Positions 47,622 to 56,758 of a DNA stretch of 64,000 bases are shown one piece after another. Every line of letters begins with the position of its first letter. Position 1 is the stretch's first letter. A model generated the notes under the pieces. The model saw only the letters and a program-made list of their open reading frames with translations, ran no database searches and had not been told where the DNA came from. A program made the position numbers and the translations under genes. Location: contig NZ_OY970459.1 of assembly GCF_963853665.1 (NCBI RefSeq), positions 1,860,001-1,924,000 of the forward strand. Reading direction: 5' to 3'. Source of the DNA: Mycobacterium decipiens (GTDB taxonomy: Bacteria > Actinomycetota > Actinomycetes > Mycobacteriales > Mycobacteriaceae).

Positions 47622-49619
47622 GTGTCCAAACTTTCAACCGCCGCTCGCCGGTTGCTTATCGGCCGGCCTTTTCGCAGCGACCGGCTGCATCACACGCTGT
47701 TGCCCAAGCGGATCGCTTTGCCGGTGTTCGCCTCGGATGCGATGTCATCGGTGGCCTACGCCCCCGAGGAGATCTTCCTGGTGCTCTCGGTGGCCGGGCT
47801 GGCGGCCTACTCGATGGCACCGTGGATCGCGCTGGCGGTCGCGGCCGTCCTGCTCGTCGTGGTGTCCAGCTACCGGCAAAATGTGCACGCCTACCCCTCC
47901 GGTGGCGGCGACTACGAGGTCGTCACCACCAACCTGGGGGACACCGCCGGCCTGGTAGTCGCCAGCGCTCTGATGGTGGATTACGTTCTCACCGTTGCGG
48001 TTTCGATATCGTCGGCGACGTCGAACATCGGCTCCGCGATCCCGTTTGTCTACGACCACAAGGTGTTGTGCGCGGTGTGCGCGATCGTGTTGGTGACGGC
48101 GATGAACCTGCGCGGGGTCCGCGAATCGGGGGTGACATTCGCCATCCCGACCTACGCGTTCATCGCCGGAATCGCCATCATGCTCCTTTGGGGGTTGTTC
48201 CGGATCTTCGTGTTGGGCAACCCGGTGCGCGCCGAATCCGCCGGGTTCGTCATGCACGCCGAGCATGGCAAGGTTGTTGGTTTCGCGCTGGCATTCCTGG
48301 TGGCCCGGTCGTTCTCCTCGGGGTGCGCGGCGCTGACCGGTGTGGAGGCCATCAGCAACGGGGTGCCGGCGTTTGAGAAGCCCAAGTCCCGCAACGCCGC
48401 GGCAACCCTGCTCATGCTGGGCGCCATCGCGGTGACCTTGCTGGTGGGGATCGTCGCGATGGCTGTGATGACCGGCGCCCAGGTCGTCGACGATCCCGAA
48501 ACGCAGCTGACCGGTGCTCCGCCGGACTACCAGCAGAAGACGCTGGTCGCGCAGCTGGCAAAAGCTGTTTTCGGCAGCTTCCACCTCGGGTTCCTGCTGA
48601 TTACCGCGGTCACCGCGCTCATCCTGGTGCTGGCCGCCAACACCGCGTTCAACGGCTTCCCGGTGCTCGGCTCGGTTTTGGCGCAGCACAGTTACCTGCC
48701 CCGCCAACTGCACACCCGCGGGGACCGGCTGGCGTTCTCCAACGGAATCCTGTTCCTCGCCGCGGCGGCAATCGGGGCGGTTGTTGCGTTCCGCGCCGAA
48801 CTCACCGCACTGATCCAGCTGTACATCGTCGGCGTGTTCATATCGTTCACGCTGAGCCAGATCGGCATGGTCCGGCACTGGACGCGGTTGCTGAGCACCG
48901 AGGTCGATCCGCGTGCTCGGCACACGATGATGCGCTCTCGAGTGGTCAACACGGTCGGTTTCCTGTCCACCAGTACCGTCCTGTTGATCGTGCTGGTGAC
49001 AAAATTCCTTGCCGGAGCATGGATCGCGATTGTTGCCATGGGCGCACTTTTCATCATGATGAAGCTGATTCGCAGGCACTACAACACGGTCAGCCGGGAG
49101 CTGGTGGAGCAGGCCGCGGCCGAGGAGACCGAAATGGTGCTGCCCAGCCGCAATCACGCCGTGGTGCTGGTGTCCAAGTTGCACCTGCCGACCCGGCGCG
49201 CACTGGCCTATGCACGAGCGACCCGCCCCGACGTGTTGGAAGCCGTGACGGTTAACGTCGACGAAGCGGATACCCGTGATCTGGTGCGCAAATGGCAGGA
49301 CAGCGATATCAGCGTGCCACTCAAGGTCATCGCCTCGCCGTACCGCGAAATCACGCGTCCGGTACTCGATTACGTCAAACGGGCCAGCAAGGAGTCGCCA
49401 CGCACCGTGGTGACGGTATTCATCCCGGAGTACGTGGTGGGGCATTGGTGGGAACAGGTTCTGCACAACCAGAGCGCGCTGCGGCTCAAAGGCCGGTTGC
49501 TGTTCATGCCTGGGGTGATGGTGACCTCGGTTCCGTGGCAGCTGACTTCGTCGGAGCGGGTCAAGACGTTTCAGCCGCACGTGGCTCCCGGTGACACCCG
49601 ACGGGGAATTTTCGATTGA
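47622..49619 (+). CDS. APC-superfamily permease (Rv2690c orthologue)
   Basis: 665 residues from GTG 47622 (MSKLSTAARR). About twelve membrane spans in the first 440 residues, starting with the APC signature VFASDAMSSVAYAPEEIFLV. The last 200 residues form a soluble cytoplasmic domain (VLVSKLHLPTRRALAYARAT), as in KimA/YdaO-type potassium transporters of the family. With the divergent TrkA pair, potassium import is a fair guess, but amino acid transport is not excluded. Confidence 0.9.
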   Translation: MSKLSTAARRLLIGRPFRSDRLHHTLLPKRIALPVFASDAMSSVAYAPEEIFLVLSVAGLAAYSMAPWIALAVAAVLLVVVSSYRQNVHAYPSGGGDYEVVTTNLGDTAGLVVASALMVDYVLTVAVSISSATSNIGSAIPFVYDHKVLCAVCAIVLVTAMNLRGVRESGVTFAIPTYAFIAGIAIMLLWGLFRIFVLGNPVRAESAGFVMHAEHGKVVGFALAFLVARSFSSGCAALTGVEAISNGVPAFEKPKSRNAAATLLMLGAIAVTLLVGIVAMAVMTGAQVVDDPETQLTGAPPDYQQKTLVAQLAKAVFGSFHLGFLLITAVTALILVLAANTAFNGFPVLGSVLAQHSYLPRQLHTRGDRLAFSNGILFLAAAAIGAVVAFRAELTALIQLYIVGVFISFTLSQIGMVRHWTRLLSTEVDPRARHTMMRSRVVNTVGFLSTSTVLLIVLVTKFLAGAWIAIVAMGALFIMMKLIRRHYNTVSRELVEQAAAEETEMVLPSRNHAVVLVSKLHLPTRRALAYARATRPDVLEAVTVNVDEADTRDLVRKWQDSDISVPLKVIASPYREITRPVLDYVKRASKESPRTVVTVFIPEYVVGHWWEQVLHNQSALRLKGRLLFMPGVMVTSVPWQLTSSERVKTFQPHVAPGDTRRGIFD

Positions 49620-49653
49620 CCCCGAATACCGAAGCCGACGAGGCGTCGAACAC

Positions 49654-50874
49654 GTGACATCCCCATCAGCGCGCGGGGAACTGACCGTAGTCACCGGTGC
49701 CCCCGCAAACGGCGGCAGCTGCGTGGCACACCACGAGGGCCGGGTGGTCTTCGTCCGCTACGCGTTGCCCGGCGAACGTGTGCGGGTGCGGGTCACCGCG
49801 GACCGCGGTTCCTATTGGCATGCAGCGGCAATCGAGGTGATCGACCCGTCGCCCGACCGCAGGGCGTCGCTGTGCCCGATCGCCGGGGTGGACGGTGCCG
49901 GGTGTTGTGATCTGGCGTTTGCCGCCCCCGAAGCGGCCCGGGTACTCAAGGGGCAAGTGGTGGCCAACCAGCTGGAACGGCTCGGCGGGTACCACTGGCA
50001 TGGCGAGGCCGAACCGCTGTCGGATGCCGGCCCCACCGGTTGGCGCACCCGGGTCCGGCTCGAAGTGGGGACGGACGGCCGCCCCGGCTTTCACCGCTAC
50101 CACAGCACGGAGCTGGTGAGTGACCTGGGCTGCGGGCAGTTGCCCGCCGGCATGCTGGACGGGCTGACCGAGGCCTTTTCCCAATCCGACTTGCCGGCGG
50201 CAGCTCAGCTGCACGTGGCCGTCGACGATGACGGCGAGCGCCATGTGGTGCGCACCGTCCGGCAGCACCGCCGCAACGCGACGAGGAACGTGGCCAAGGT
50301 GCTGGAGGGCAGCTACCAGGCGGTGCAGCGGGTGGGCCGGCGCAGTTGGCGGGTGCCGGTCACGGCCTTCTGGCAGGCGCATCGCGACGCGGCGTCGGTC
50401 TACAGTTGCCTGGTCGCTGACTGGGCGCAGCCCGCTGCGGGCATGACTGCCTGGGATCTCTACGGCGGCGCGGGGGTTTTCGCCGCGGTGCTGGGTGAGG
50501 CGGTGGGGGAGTCCGGGCGGGTGCTGACCGTCGACACCTCGCGGGCGGCGTCGCACGCCGCGCGGGCCGCCTTGGGTGAGCTACCGCAGGTGGACATCGT
50601 CACCGATTCGGTGCGTCGGGCACTGGAGGCGCAACGGGGGGGCGTCGACCTGGCGGTGCTGGATCCGCCGCGGTCGGGTGCCGGGCGCGAAGTCATCGAC
50701 CTACTGGCCGCCGCCGGGGTACCGCGCGTGGTGCATATCGGTTGCGAGGCAGCATCTTTCGCTCGCGATATCAGCCTCTACCTCGGTCGTGGGTACGGCG
50801 TCGAGAAGATCAAGGTGTTCGACGCGTTCCCGCTGACTCACCACATCGAATGCGTCGCGCTGTTGACGCGGTGA
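49654..50874 (+). CDS. TrmA/RumA-type RNA (uracil-5-)methyltransferase (Rv2689c orthologue)
   Basis: 406 residues from GTG 49654; a GTG at 49591 inside the permease gene is possible. N-terminal TRAM domain (VRYALPGERVRVRVTADRGS), Cys motif CPIAGVDGAGCCDLAF where the family has an iron-sulfur site, SAM-binding WDLYGGAGVFAAVLGE and the catalytic VLDPPRSGAGRE. The final VHIGCEAASFARDIS lies where RumA/TrmA have the nucleophilic Cys region. It should methylate U in tRNA or rRNA; the exact site is not predictable. Confidence 0.9.
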   Translation: MTSPSARGELTVVTGAPANGGSCVAHHEGRVVFVRYALPGERVRVRVTADRGSYWHAAAIEVIDPSPDRRASLCPIAGVDGAGCCDLAFAAPEAARVLKGQVVANQLERLGGYHWHGEAEPLSDAGPTGWRTRVRLEVGTDGRPGFHRYHSTELVSDLGCGQLPAGMLDGLTEAFSQSDLPAAAQLHVAVDDDGERHVVRTVRQHRRNATRNVAKVLEGSYQAVQRVGRRSWRVPVTAFWQAHRDAASVYSCLVADWAQPAAGMTAWDLYGGAGVFAAVLGEAVGESGRVLTVDTSRAASHAARAALGELPQVDIVTDSVRRALEAQRGGVDLAVLDPPRSGAGREVIDLLAAAGVPRVVHIGCEAASFARDISLYLGRGYGVEKIKVFDAFPLTHHIECVALLTR

Positions 50875-51066
50875 GTTGTGCGTCGAGACTGCGGTGAGCG
50901 CGTGGATCAACGCTCTCGACGGGCTCGGGCCGACAGACGTGTTCACCGGGTGGTGATTATGCTGGCGATGGCGCTCCGGGAAGTCTGGTCGGAACTGGGA
51001 TTCCCAATTCTCGCGGTACGACGGCTTGTCCGGCGCACCGCGCCTACCGGGAGGAAAGCGCGAGTC

Positions 51067-51090
51067 ATGCCGAACCTCAAGACGTTATGA
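51067..51090 (+). CDS. Possible 7-codon leader peptide MPNLKTL
   Basis: A strong ribosome site GGGAGGAAAG ends 9 nt before this ATG and is 30 nt from the ABC ATPase ATG, too far to serve the latter directly. The reading MPNLKTL ends at TGA, which overlaps the ATPase start (ATGA, 51087-51090). This is the layout of translational coupling by termination and restart. No expression evidence; conservation of the peptide is untested. Confidence 0.4.
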   Translation: MPNLKTL

Positions 51091-51962
51091 CCGAGGTGAT
51101 CCGGGTCCGTGGGCTCACCTTCACCTATCCCAAGGCGGCAACGCCCGCTGTGCGTGGCATGGACTTCACCGTGGGCCGCGGTGAGATTTTCGGATTCCTC
51201 GGTCCCAGTGGGGCGGGGAAGTCGACGACGCAGCGGCTTCTCGTCGGCCTGCTTCGTGGCCACGGCGGCGAGGCCGCGGTCTGGGGTAGGGATCCGGTGT
51301 CCTGGGGATCCGACTACTACGAGCGCATCGGCGTGTCGTTCGAGCTGCCCAACCACTATCAGAAGCTCACTGGGCTGGAGAACCTGCGGTTTTTCGCCTC
51401 GCTGTACGCAGGTCCGACGCTGGACCCGATGCAGCTGCTGGACTCCGTCGGCCTGGCCGACGACGCCCATACCCGGGTGGGCAGCTACTCCAAGGGCATG
51501 CAGATGCGGCTGACGTTCGTCAGGTCGCTGATCAACGATCCCGAGTTGCTCTTCCTCGACGAACCGACCTCCGGCATGGACCCGGTGAACGCCCGCGCGG
51601 TCAAAAGCATGATCAGGGAACTGAAATCACGCGGGCGCACGGTGTTTCTCACCACCCACGACATGACCACGGCCGACGAGTTGTGTGACCGGGTGGCGTT
51701 CGTGGTCGACGGGAGGATCGTCGCCCTGGACCGGCCCGCCGAGCTGAAGATCGCCCGCAGCCAGCGTCTGGTCCGGGTCGAATACCGAGAAGACGGAACC
51801 GGCGGTGGCAGTCTGGCCGCCGCCGAGTTTGCGATGGACACCCTGGCCGATGACCCGGAGTTCCACGCGGTGCTGCGTGGACGGCACGTCGAGACCATCC
51901 ACAGCAGGGAAGCCAGTCTCGACGACGTCTTCGTCGAAGTGACCGGCAGGCGGTTGTTGTGA
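51087..51962 (+). CDS. ABC exporter ATP-binding subunit (Rv2688c orthologue)
   Basis: 291 residues. Walker A FLGPSGAGKSTTQRLL, signature YSKGMQMRLTFVRSL (SKGMQ rather than LSGGQ, as in many DrrA-like exporters), Walker B ELLFLDEPTSGMDP and switch His in FLTTHDMTTADE. The M. tuberculosis Rv2686c-Rv2688c operon was reported to export fluoroquinolones. It overlaps the next gene by 4 nt. It lacks a family-typical start further upstream; see the short upstream reading frame. Confidence 0.95.
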   Translation: MTEVIRVRGLTFTYPKAATPAVRGMDFTVGRGEIFGFLGPSGAGKSTTQRLLVGLLRGHGGEAAVWGRDPVSWGSDYYERIGVSFELPNHYQKLTGLENLRFFASLYAGPTLDPMQLLDSVGLADDAHTRVGSYSKGMQMRLTFVRSLINDPELLFLDEPTSGMDPVNARAVKSMIRELKSRGRTVFLTTHDMTTADELCDRVAFVVDGRIVALDRPAELKIARSQRLVRVEYREDGTGGGSLAAAEFAMDTLADDPEFHAVLRGRHVETIHSREASLDDVFVEVTGRRLL

Positions 51963-52663
51963 CGCGGCTGGCGTCGGCGCTGCGGCTGGAGCTGACCCTG
52001 CAAACCCGGCAGCGGTTCCTGCATGCGGCGGTCTTCTCCGGGCTGATCTGGCTGGCGGTGCTGTTGCCGATGCCGGCCCACCTGCGTCCGGTCGCCGAAC
52101 CCTACGTGCTAGCGGGCGACATCACCATCATTGGCTTCTTCTTTGTCGCCGGCACCGTGTTCTTCGAAAAGCAGGAACGTACGCTGTGGGCGGTCATTGC
52201 CACCCCGCTGCGGTTCGGTGAGTACTTGGCCGCCAAACTGGCTGTCCTGCTGGCGATCTCGCTAGCAGTGGCCGTGGTGGTCGCGACCATCGCGCATGGG
52301 TTCTCCTATCACCCGGCACCGATGATCCTCGCGGTGGCGCTGGGGACGTTGCTGATGCTGTTGGTGGGCTTCATCAGCTCGTTGCCGTTCGCGTCGATCA
52401 GCGACTGGTTTCTGGCGGCGACCATTCCGCTGGCCGTGATGAATCTGCCGGTCCTGTACTACTCCGGTCTGTGGCCGAACCCGGTGCTGTATCTGGTGCC
52501 CACCCAGGGACCGCTGCTGCTGCTGGGCGCGGCCTTCGACCAACTCAGCTTGGCGCCGTGGCAGATCGGGTACGCGGTGGTGTACCCGACCGTCGGCGTG
52601 GCGGGGTTGTTCTGGATGGCTGACGTGATGTTCGCCCGCTACGTCGTCGCGAAGGGTGGCTGA
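51959..52663 (+). CDS. ABC exporter membrane subunit (Rv2687c orthologue)
   Basis: 234 residues with about six membrane spans, ABC-2 type fold. The start overlaps the ATPase stop by 4 nt, and the stop shares one base with the start of the next gene. Segment FFFVAGTVFFEKQERTLWAV resembles the first cytoplasmic loop of DrrB-like permeases. Partner of the following gene in a heterodimeric channel. Confidence 0.93.
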   Translation: MTRLASALRLELTLQTRQRFLHAAVFSGLIWLAVLLPMPAHLRPVAEPYVLAGDITIIGFFFVAGTVFFEKQERTLWAVIATPLRFGEYLAAKLAVLLAISLAVAVVVATIAHGFSYHPAPMILAVALGTLLMLLVGFISSLPFASISDWFLAATIPLAVMNLPVLYYSGLWPNPVLYLVPTQGPLLLLGAAFDQLSLAPWQIGYAVVYPTVGVAGLFWMADVMFARYVVAKGG

Positions 52664-53412
52664 TGGTGAGGGGTGCATCGGCGCGGGCACTCGCCGCGTT
52701 CGGGCGCAACGACATTCGCGGCACCTACCGAGATCCGCTGCTGGTGATGATCGTGGTGGCGCCGGCCATCTGGACCAGTGCGGTCGCGCTGCTCACGCCG
52801 CGCGCCACCGCGATGTTGGCCGACCGCAACGGATTCGACCTGGTTCCCTACTACCCGCTGGTATTGACCGCGTTCCTGCTGTTGACGAGCATCATCATCG
52901 TCGGCGGCCTGGCGGCTTTCCTCGTCCTGGATGAGCTTGACGCTGGAACCCTGGTCGCGCTGCGCGTCACGCCGGTTCCGCTGTCGGTCTTCTTTGCCTA
53001 TCGCGTCGCTACCGTGATGGTGGTTACCACGATCTACGTCGTGGCAACAATGTCGCTCAGCGGGATACTCGACCCCGGGCTGCTACCGTCACTGATCCCG
53101 ATCGGATTGCTGGCAGGACTCTCGGCGGTCGTCACCTTGTTGCTGATTGTTGCCTTGGCGAACAACAAGATTCAAGGCCTGGCCATGGTCCGTGCACTGG
53201 GCATGCTTATCGCCGGATTGCCCTGCCTGCCGTGGTTCATCCATTCCTACTGGAACCTCGCGTTCGGTGTGTTGCCGCCGTACTGGGCGGCCAAGGCCTT
53301 CTGGATCGCAAGCGACCACGGAACGTGGTGGCCGTACCTCGCTGCGGGCGCTGCCTACAATCTGGTGATCGCCTGGCCGCTGTTCCGGCGCTTCCGCGCC
53401 AAACACACGTGA
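52663..53412 (+). CDS. ABC exporter membrane subunit (Rv2686c orthologue)
   Basis: 249 residues, about six spans. LVLDELDAGTLVALRVTPVP is the cytoplasmic loop that in ABC-2 permeases contacts the ATPase. The protein is Leu/Ala/Val-rich, in keeping with the H37Rv annotation. Start at 52663 overlaps the stop of the previous subunit by one base. Last gene of the operon; the next gene is convergent. Confidence 0.93.
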   Translation: MVRGASARALAAFGRNDIRGTYRDPLLVMIVVAPAIWTSAVALLTPRATAMLADRNGFDLVPYYPLVLTAFLLLTSIIIVGGLAAFLVLDELDAGTLVALRVTPVPLSVFFAYRVATVMVVTTIYVVATMSLSGILDPGLLPSLIPIGLLAGLSAVVTLLLIVALANNKIQGLAMVRALGMLIAGLPCLPWFIHSYWNLAFGVLPPYWAAKAFWIASDHGTWWPYLAAGAAYNLVIAWPLFRRFRAKHT

Positions 53413-53423
53413 GCCTTTGGTCC

Positions 53424-54710
53424 TCAGCCCAACACGAAGTAGCGCAACCAAACATAGACCGCGGCTAGTGCCAGCGAAACCGCGGTGACCACAATCCCTT
53501 TGCGGGTGAATTCCCAGAATGAGATCGGTGTGCCTGCCCGCCGCGCGATTCCCAGCATCACGACGTTGGCACTAGCCCCGACGGCGGTCAGGTTGCCGCC
53601 GAAGTCCGCACCCAGCGCCAGGGTCCACCAGAGCGTGTCGGGGTGGACTTGGCCGGGCATGACCGCGGTCAACTCGGTGACGATCGGTGTCATCGTCGCG
53701 ACGTAGGGAATGTTGTCGATAATCCCGGACACCGGGGCTGAGATGCCGAGGACCAGAAATACGGTGCGCAATTCGTTGCCGCCGGTCAACTCGACCGCCG
53801 CGCGCGCCAGCTCATCGATGACGCCGGTCTTCACTAGCGCCCCAACCATGGTGAACAGCCCGGCGAAAAACAGCAGTGTCTCCCACTCGACGCTGGCCAG
53901 ATACTCCGACCGCTTCAGTCCCGAGATCACGACGAGGATCCCGGCGCCCAGCAACGCCACGACGGACGGCTGCATGTGCAGCACCGGATGGGCGACGAAC
54001 GCAACGAACACCAGCAGCAGGACAACGCCACACTTGATGAGCAGCCGGGTATCGCGGATGGCTTCGCGCTCATCCAGCGACATGATGTCGGCGACTCGAT
54101 CGGCATCGACCGTGACGGAGCCGAACAGCAGGGGTAACAGAGCGACGAAGACGACGAGCACAATCAGCACGATCGGCGCCATGTGTAGCAGGAAGTCGTT
54201 GAACGTCAATCCCGCTCGGCTAGCGATGATGATGTTGGGCGGATCACCGACCAAGGTCGCCGCGCCGCCGATATTGGATGCGAAGACCTCGGCCATCAGG
54301 AACGGCGCCGCGTTGATCGCCAGCCGGTCACACACCAGCAGCGTGACCGGCGCGATCAACAACACCGTGGTGACGTTGTCCAGCATGGCCGACCCGAACG
54401 CCATCACCAGCACTAGCAGGATCATGATCCGACGCGGGGAGGCATTCGCGCGTTTGACGGCCCAGATCGCGACGTATTCGAAGATGCCGGTCTGGCGCAG
54501 GACGCTGACGATGATCATCATGCCCAGCAGCAGAAAGATTACGTCCCAATCGATTCCGGTCTCGGGCGAGTAGAACACGTCACGGGAGCCGACGATCCCG
54601 GCGCCGAGCATGATCCCCGCCCCCGCCAGCGCAACCAGGGTCTTGCTGACACGGTCGCTGGCGATAAGCGCATAGGCGACCACGAATACCGTGATGGCGA
54701 TGACGCTCAT
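53424..54710 (-). CDS. arsB1: ArsB/NhaD-superfamily permease (ArsB1, Rv2685 orthologue)
   Basis: 428 residues, about eleven membrane spans. Family motifs: [20 protein letters not shown] near residue 50, [20 protein letters not shown] near 150 and its repeat [20 protein letters not shown] near 380; each is a re-entrant hairpin motif of ArsB/NhaD carriers. Annotated as arsenic transport in H37Rv, but no arsR, arsC or acr3 gene lies nearby, so the substrate (arsenite, sodium/proton or other anion) is open. It is a close paralogue of the next gene. Confidence 0.92.
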   Translation of the reverse strand: MSVIAITVFVVAYALIASDRVSKTLVALAGAGIMLGAGIVGSRDVFYSPETGIDWDVIFLLLGMMIIVSVLRQTGIFEYVAIWAVKRANASPRRIMILLVLVMAFGSAMLDNVTTVLLIAPVTLLVCDRLAINAAPFLMAEVFASNIGGAATLVGDPPNIIIASRAGLTFNDFLLHMAPIVLIVLVVFVALLPLLFGSVTVDADRVADIMSLDEREAIRDTRLLIKCGVVLLLVFVAFVAHPVLHMQPSVVALLGAGILVVISGLKRSEYLASVEWETLLFFAGLFTMVGALVKTGVIDELARAAVELTGGNELRTVFLVLGISAPVSGIIDNIPYVATMTPIVTELTAVMPGQVHPDTLWWTLALGADFGGNLTAVGASANVVMLGIARRAGTPISFWEFTRKGIVVTAVSLALAAVYVWLRYFVLG

Positions 54711-54766
54711 CGGCTATCCTCCGGATCTTCCAGTAGGCGGTCGCGGCGGCGTCCCCCCGCTGACGG

Positions 54767-56056
54767 TCAGCTCAACACGAAGTAGCGCACCCAGAGATAG
54801 ATTGCCGCCAGCACGGCGGACATCGTCGTGACCACAATGCCTTTGCGGGTGAACTGCCAGAATGAGATCGGATTGTCTGCCCGCTTGGCGACTCCCAGGA
54901 TGACGACGTTGGCACTGGCCCCGATGGCGGTGAGGTTACCGCCAAAGTCGGTGCCCAGCGCTAGGGCCCACCACAGCACTTCCGGGTTGCCTTGGTCCGC
55001 CAAGGCTGGGACCAGGCTGGCGACGATCGGTGTCATGGTTGCGGCATAAGGAACGTTGTTGACGATCCCGCTGATCACCAACGACGCGGCCAGAATCACC
55101 ATCGTCGCCAACAGGGTGTTGCCGCGGGTGGCGGTAACCGCCATCTGGGCTAGCTGTTCTACGACGCCCGTCTTCACCAGAGCGCCGACCATGATGAACA
55201 GGCCCACGAAGAACAGCAGCGTGTCCCACTCGACGCTGGATAGGTATTCGGAGTGGTCCAGCCGGGATGTGACGATCAGGGCGCCGGCGCCCAGCAGCGC
55301 CACCATGGACGGCTGCATGTGAATCACGGAGTTTGCGACGAAGGCCGCGAACACCATCACCAGGACGACTCCGCACTTGATTAGCAGCCCGTGATCGCGA
55401 ATGGCCTCCTTCTCTTCCAGCGACATGACGTCGGCGACCCGCGCGGGATCGACGGCGAACGCGCCGGGAAACAGCCGCGGCAGCATCAGGATTAACACCG
55501 CCATCACGATGATCACGATCGGCGCCAGGTTGACCAGGAAGTCGTTGAATGTCAGGCCGCCCTTGCTGGCGATGACGATGTTGGGTGGGTCGCCGACCAA
55601 GGTCGCGGTGCCGCCGATATTCGACGCGAACGCTTCGGCCATCAAAAACGGCGCCGCATTGATGGCCAGCCGGTCGCATACCAGCAGCGTCACCGGCGCG
55701 ATCAGCATGACCGTGGTGACATTGTCCAGCAGGGCAGATGCGATCGCGGTCACCACCACCAACAGGATCATGATGCGCAGCGGCGAGCCGCGGGCCCGTT
55801 TAGCTGCCCAGATCGCGACGTATTCGAACACGCCGGTCTGCCGTAGCACGCTGACGATGATCATCATGCCCAGCAGCAAAAAGATGACGTCCCAATCGAT
55901 TCCGGTCTCGTGGGAAAAAAAGACGTCCTCGGAATTGATGATCGGCAGGGCGACCACGACCGCCGCGCCCGCTAGCGCTACCAGCGTCTTGTTGAAGCGG
56001 TCGCTGGCGATCAACGCGTAGGCCACGACGAACACCGACAGCGCGACGACACTCAT
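54767..56056 (-). CDS. arsA: ArsB/NhaD-superfamily permease (ArsA, Rv2684 orthologue)
   Basis: 429 residues. Aligns along its whole length with the downstream paralogue: [60 protein letters not shown]. Despite the symbol arsA it is a permease, not the ArsA ATPase. It lies between the CBS-domain gene and arsB1 on the same strand (56-nt gap to arsB1, 52 nt from the CBS gene), which suggests one operon. Confidence 0.92.
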   Translation of the reverse strand: MSVVALSVFVVAYALIASDRFNKTLVALAGAAVVVALPIINSEDVFFSHETGIDWDVIFLLLGMMIIVSVLRQTGVFEYVAIWAAKRARGSPLRIMILLVVVTAIASALLDNVTTVMLIAPVTLLVCDRLAINAAPFLMAEAFASNIGGTATLVGDPPNIVIASKGGLTFNDFLVNLAPIVIIVMAVLILMLPRLFPGAFAVDPARVADVMSLEEKEAIRDHGLLIKCGVVLVMVFAAFVANSVIHMQPSMVALLGAGALIVTSRLDHSEYLSSVEWDTLLFFVGLFIMVGALVKTGVVEQLAQMAVTATRGNTLLATMVILAASLVISGIVNNVPYAATMTPIVASLVPALADQGNPEVLWWALALGTDFGGNLTAIGASANVVILGVAKRADNPISFWQFTRKGIVVTTMSAVLAAIYLWVRYFVLS

Positions 56057-56108
56057 CGAGTTGCCCGGCTTGGTGTCCGCAGACCGATTGTCGCCGAATC
56101 CGTTGAGA

Positions 56109-56606
56109 TCAAGACTTCAGCGCCGCAGCAAGTAGGCGCGACGCCGTGACCACCCCGAGCAACCTTCCACCTTTGACCACCGCGATGAGCGGGCTTCGCA
56201 GTCGGGCCATGAGCGCGGCTACCTCGATGATGGTGTCGTCGGCATTAGCCGGGGGAACTTCGACCAGGTGGTTGGGCAACACGTCGCGGACCTTTTTGCC
56301 ACTCAGTTTCTCCGCGCACCGGTCGGCCATCGATTCGTTGAGGACACCGGCCAGCGAGGGATCGTCTTGCACATAACTTGGGACGACGAACCGCACAACC
56401 TGGGAGGCAGGGAGTACCGCATACGGTTTTCCTGCTCCGGCGGTGACCAACAGCCCGGGCAGGCGGTGTTCTGCGAGCATGCGTGCAGCATCCAGCGCAT
56501 TTGAATCGATGCTCACGACGGGATAGTCCTCGGCCATTTGCTCGGCACGCATATCCCGACCATACGTCTGAACCGGGGGCGCAGTTGGGTCGAGGTCTAC
56601 CTTCAT
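56109..56606 (-). CDS. CBS-domain protein (Rv2683 orthologue)
   Basis: 165 residues from ATG 56606; the longer frame is antisense to the dxs upstream region. Two CBS units: [20 protein letters not shown] to [11 protein letters not shown] and [20 protein letters not shown] to [17 protein letters not shown]. Such stand-alone pairs sense adenine nucleotides. It precedes the two permease genes and may regulate them. Confidence 0.92.
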   Translation of the reverse strand: MKVDLDPTAPPVQTYGRDMRAEQMAEDYPVVSIDSNALDAARMLAEHRLPGLLVTAGAGKPYAVLPASQVVRFVVPSYVQDDPSLAGVLNESMADRCAEKLSGKKVRDVLPNHLVEVPPANADDTIIEVAALMARLRSPLIAVVKGGRLLGVVTASRLLAAALKS

Positions 56607-56758
56607 ATCGAACTCCGGGGTTGCATGACAGTAGGGTCGCCGACCAGGCTTCCCGGCGCACCGGCCACCGACGCTATCAAAGTGGTTCAGCTCAATTGAT
56701 CGGCGGAGGTCGATTGCGCGTGCTGGGCTCCGCGGGGTTCGCTGCGTACACTGGCGAA

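Noticed and set aside
47745..49694. 649-codon minus-strand frame opposite the APC permease
   Set aside because: His/Gln/Arg-rich antisense shadow with no hydrophobic or domain pattern.
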